A stretch of 64,000 bases of DNA, taken from the NCBI RefSeq assembly GCF_000235425.2, contig NZ_KI912266.1:5776166-5840165 (forward strand). Direction: 5' to 3'. Made by a program: the position numbers and the translations under genes. Shown one piece after another: positions 63,954 to 64,000 of this stretch. The notes beneath the pieces are model-generated. The model was given only the letters and a program-made list of their open reading frames with translations. It did not search any database and had not been told where the DNA came from. The stretch is from Pseudofrankia saprophytica. GTDB lineage: Bacteria; Actinomycetota; Actinomycetes; Frankiales; Frankiaceae. The first letter of the stretch is position 1. The number at the start of each line of letters is the position of its first letter.

Positions 63954-64000
63954 CCGTTGTGCGGGTAGGAAGACTTGCCGGACATTTGTGCGGCGAGGCG

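Overview
The window reads as an accessory region of a GC-rich filamentous actinobacterium, most likely Frankia or a close relative. This is an inference. It rests on the very high GC with GC-ending codons, several F420/LLM-type oxidoreductases, mycothiol-dependent isomerase remnants, many P450s, Liv-type ABC systems, a CHAT/TPR conflict-type operon and dense IS debris. No rRNA, tRNA or CRISPR array was seen.

Layout. 1-3.3 kb: a frameshifted DDE transposase, an NAD(P)-dependent dehydrogenase and decayed sequence. 3.3-8.9 kb: a TetR regulator divergent from an efflux MFS, SDR, NADP/F420-type reductase and LLM flavin oxidoreductase, with a striking repeated operator-like region between. 8.9-19.3 kb: two small redox/regulator islands (MarR + reductase + truncated YceI; HxlR + YceI + PPOX gene with an in-frame TAG), interrupted by a complete IS256-type element with its target duplication, an IS6 element, inverted IS6 fragments and truncated genes. 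18.9-24.6 kb: an orphan lower-GC small gene, then the most interesting cluster: a 1228-residue TPR-CHAT protease-like protein with twelve exact-period 45-residue repeats, a small protein with a Cys/His C-terminus, and a membrane protein. 24.6-27.6 kb: decayed conflict-type genes (NB-ARC fragment) and IS elements.

27.6-45.9 kb is a carbohydrate cluster: GH43, PhyH-like oxygenase, GH3, a broken GH78, a Liv-type substrate-binding lipoprotein, a LivH-LivM-LivG fusion, an MFS-LivF fusion and GH2, controlled by a divergent LacI regulator with two palindromic operators. Its LacI/GH2 promoter region (484 bp) is duplicated in inverted orientation at the other edge, directly upstream of GH43. This brings GH43 under the same operators and leaves the cluster flanked by inverted repeats.

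46-53.8 kb: two solo Liv-type binding proteins, a membrane-anchored GGDEF protein, an ABC exporter fragment, a 23-bp tandem repeat array and an IS remnant. 54-63.6 kb: a catabolic/tailoring cluster of three P450s, a SnoaL-like protein, two overlapping SDRs, a TetR regulator, an LLM oxidoreductase and broken SDR and CaiB genes, ending in a second copy of the 23-bp array.

The region is rich in pseudogenes and single-base frameshifts. Most look like real decay next to IS elements, but a draft assembly could contribute some. Intact transcription units appear to be local substrate-responsive modules (regulator + transporter + enzymes).
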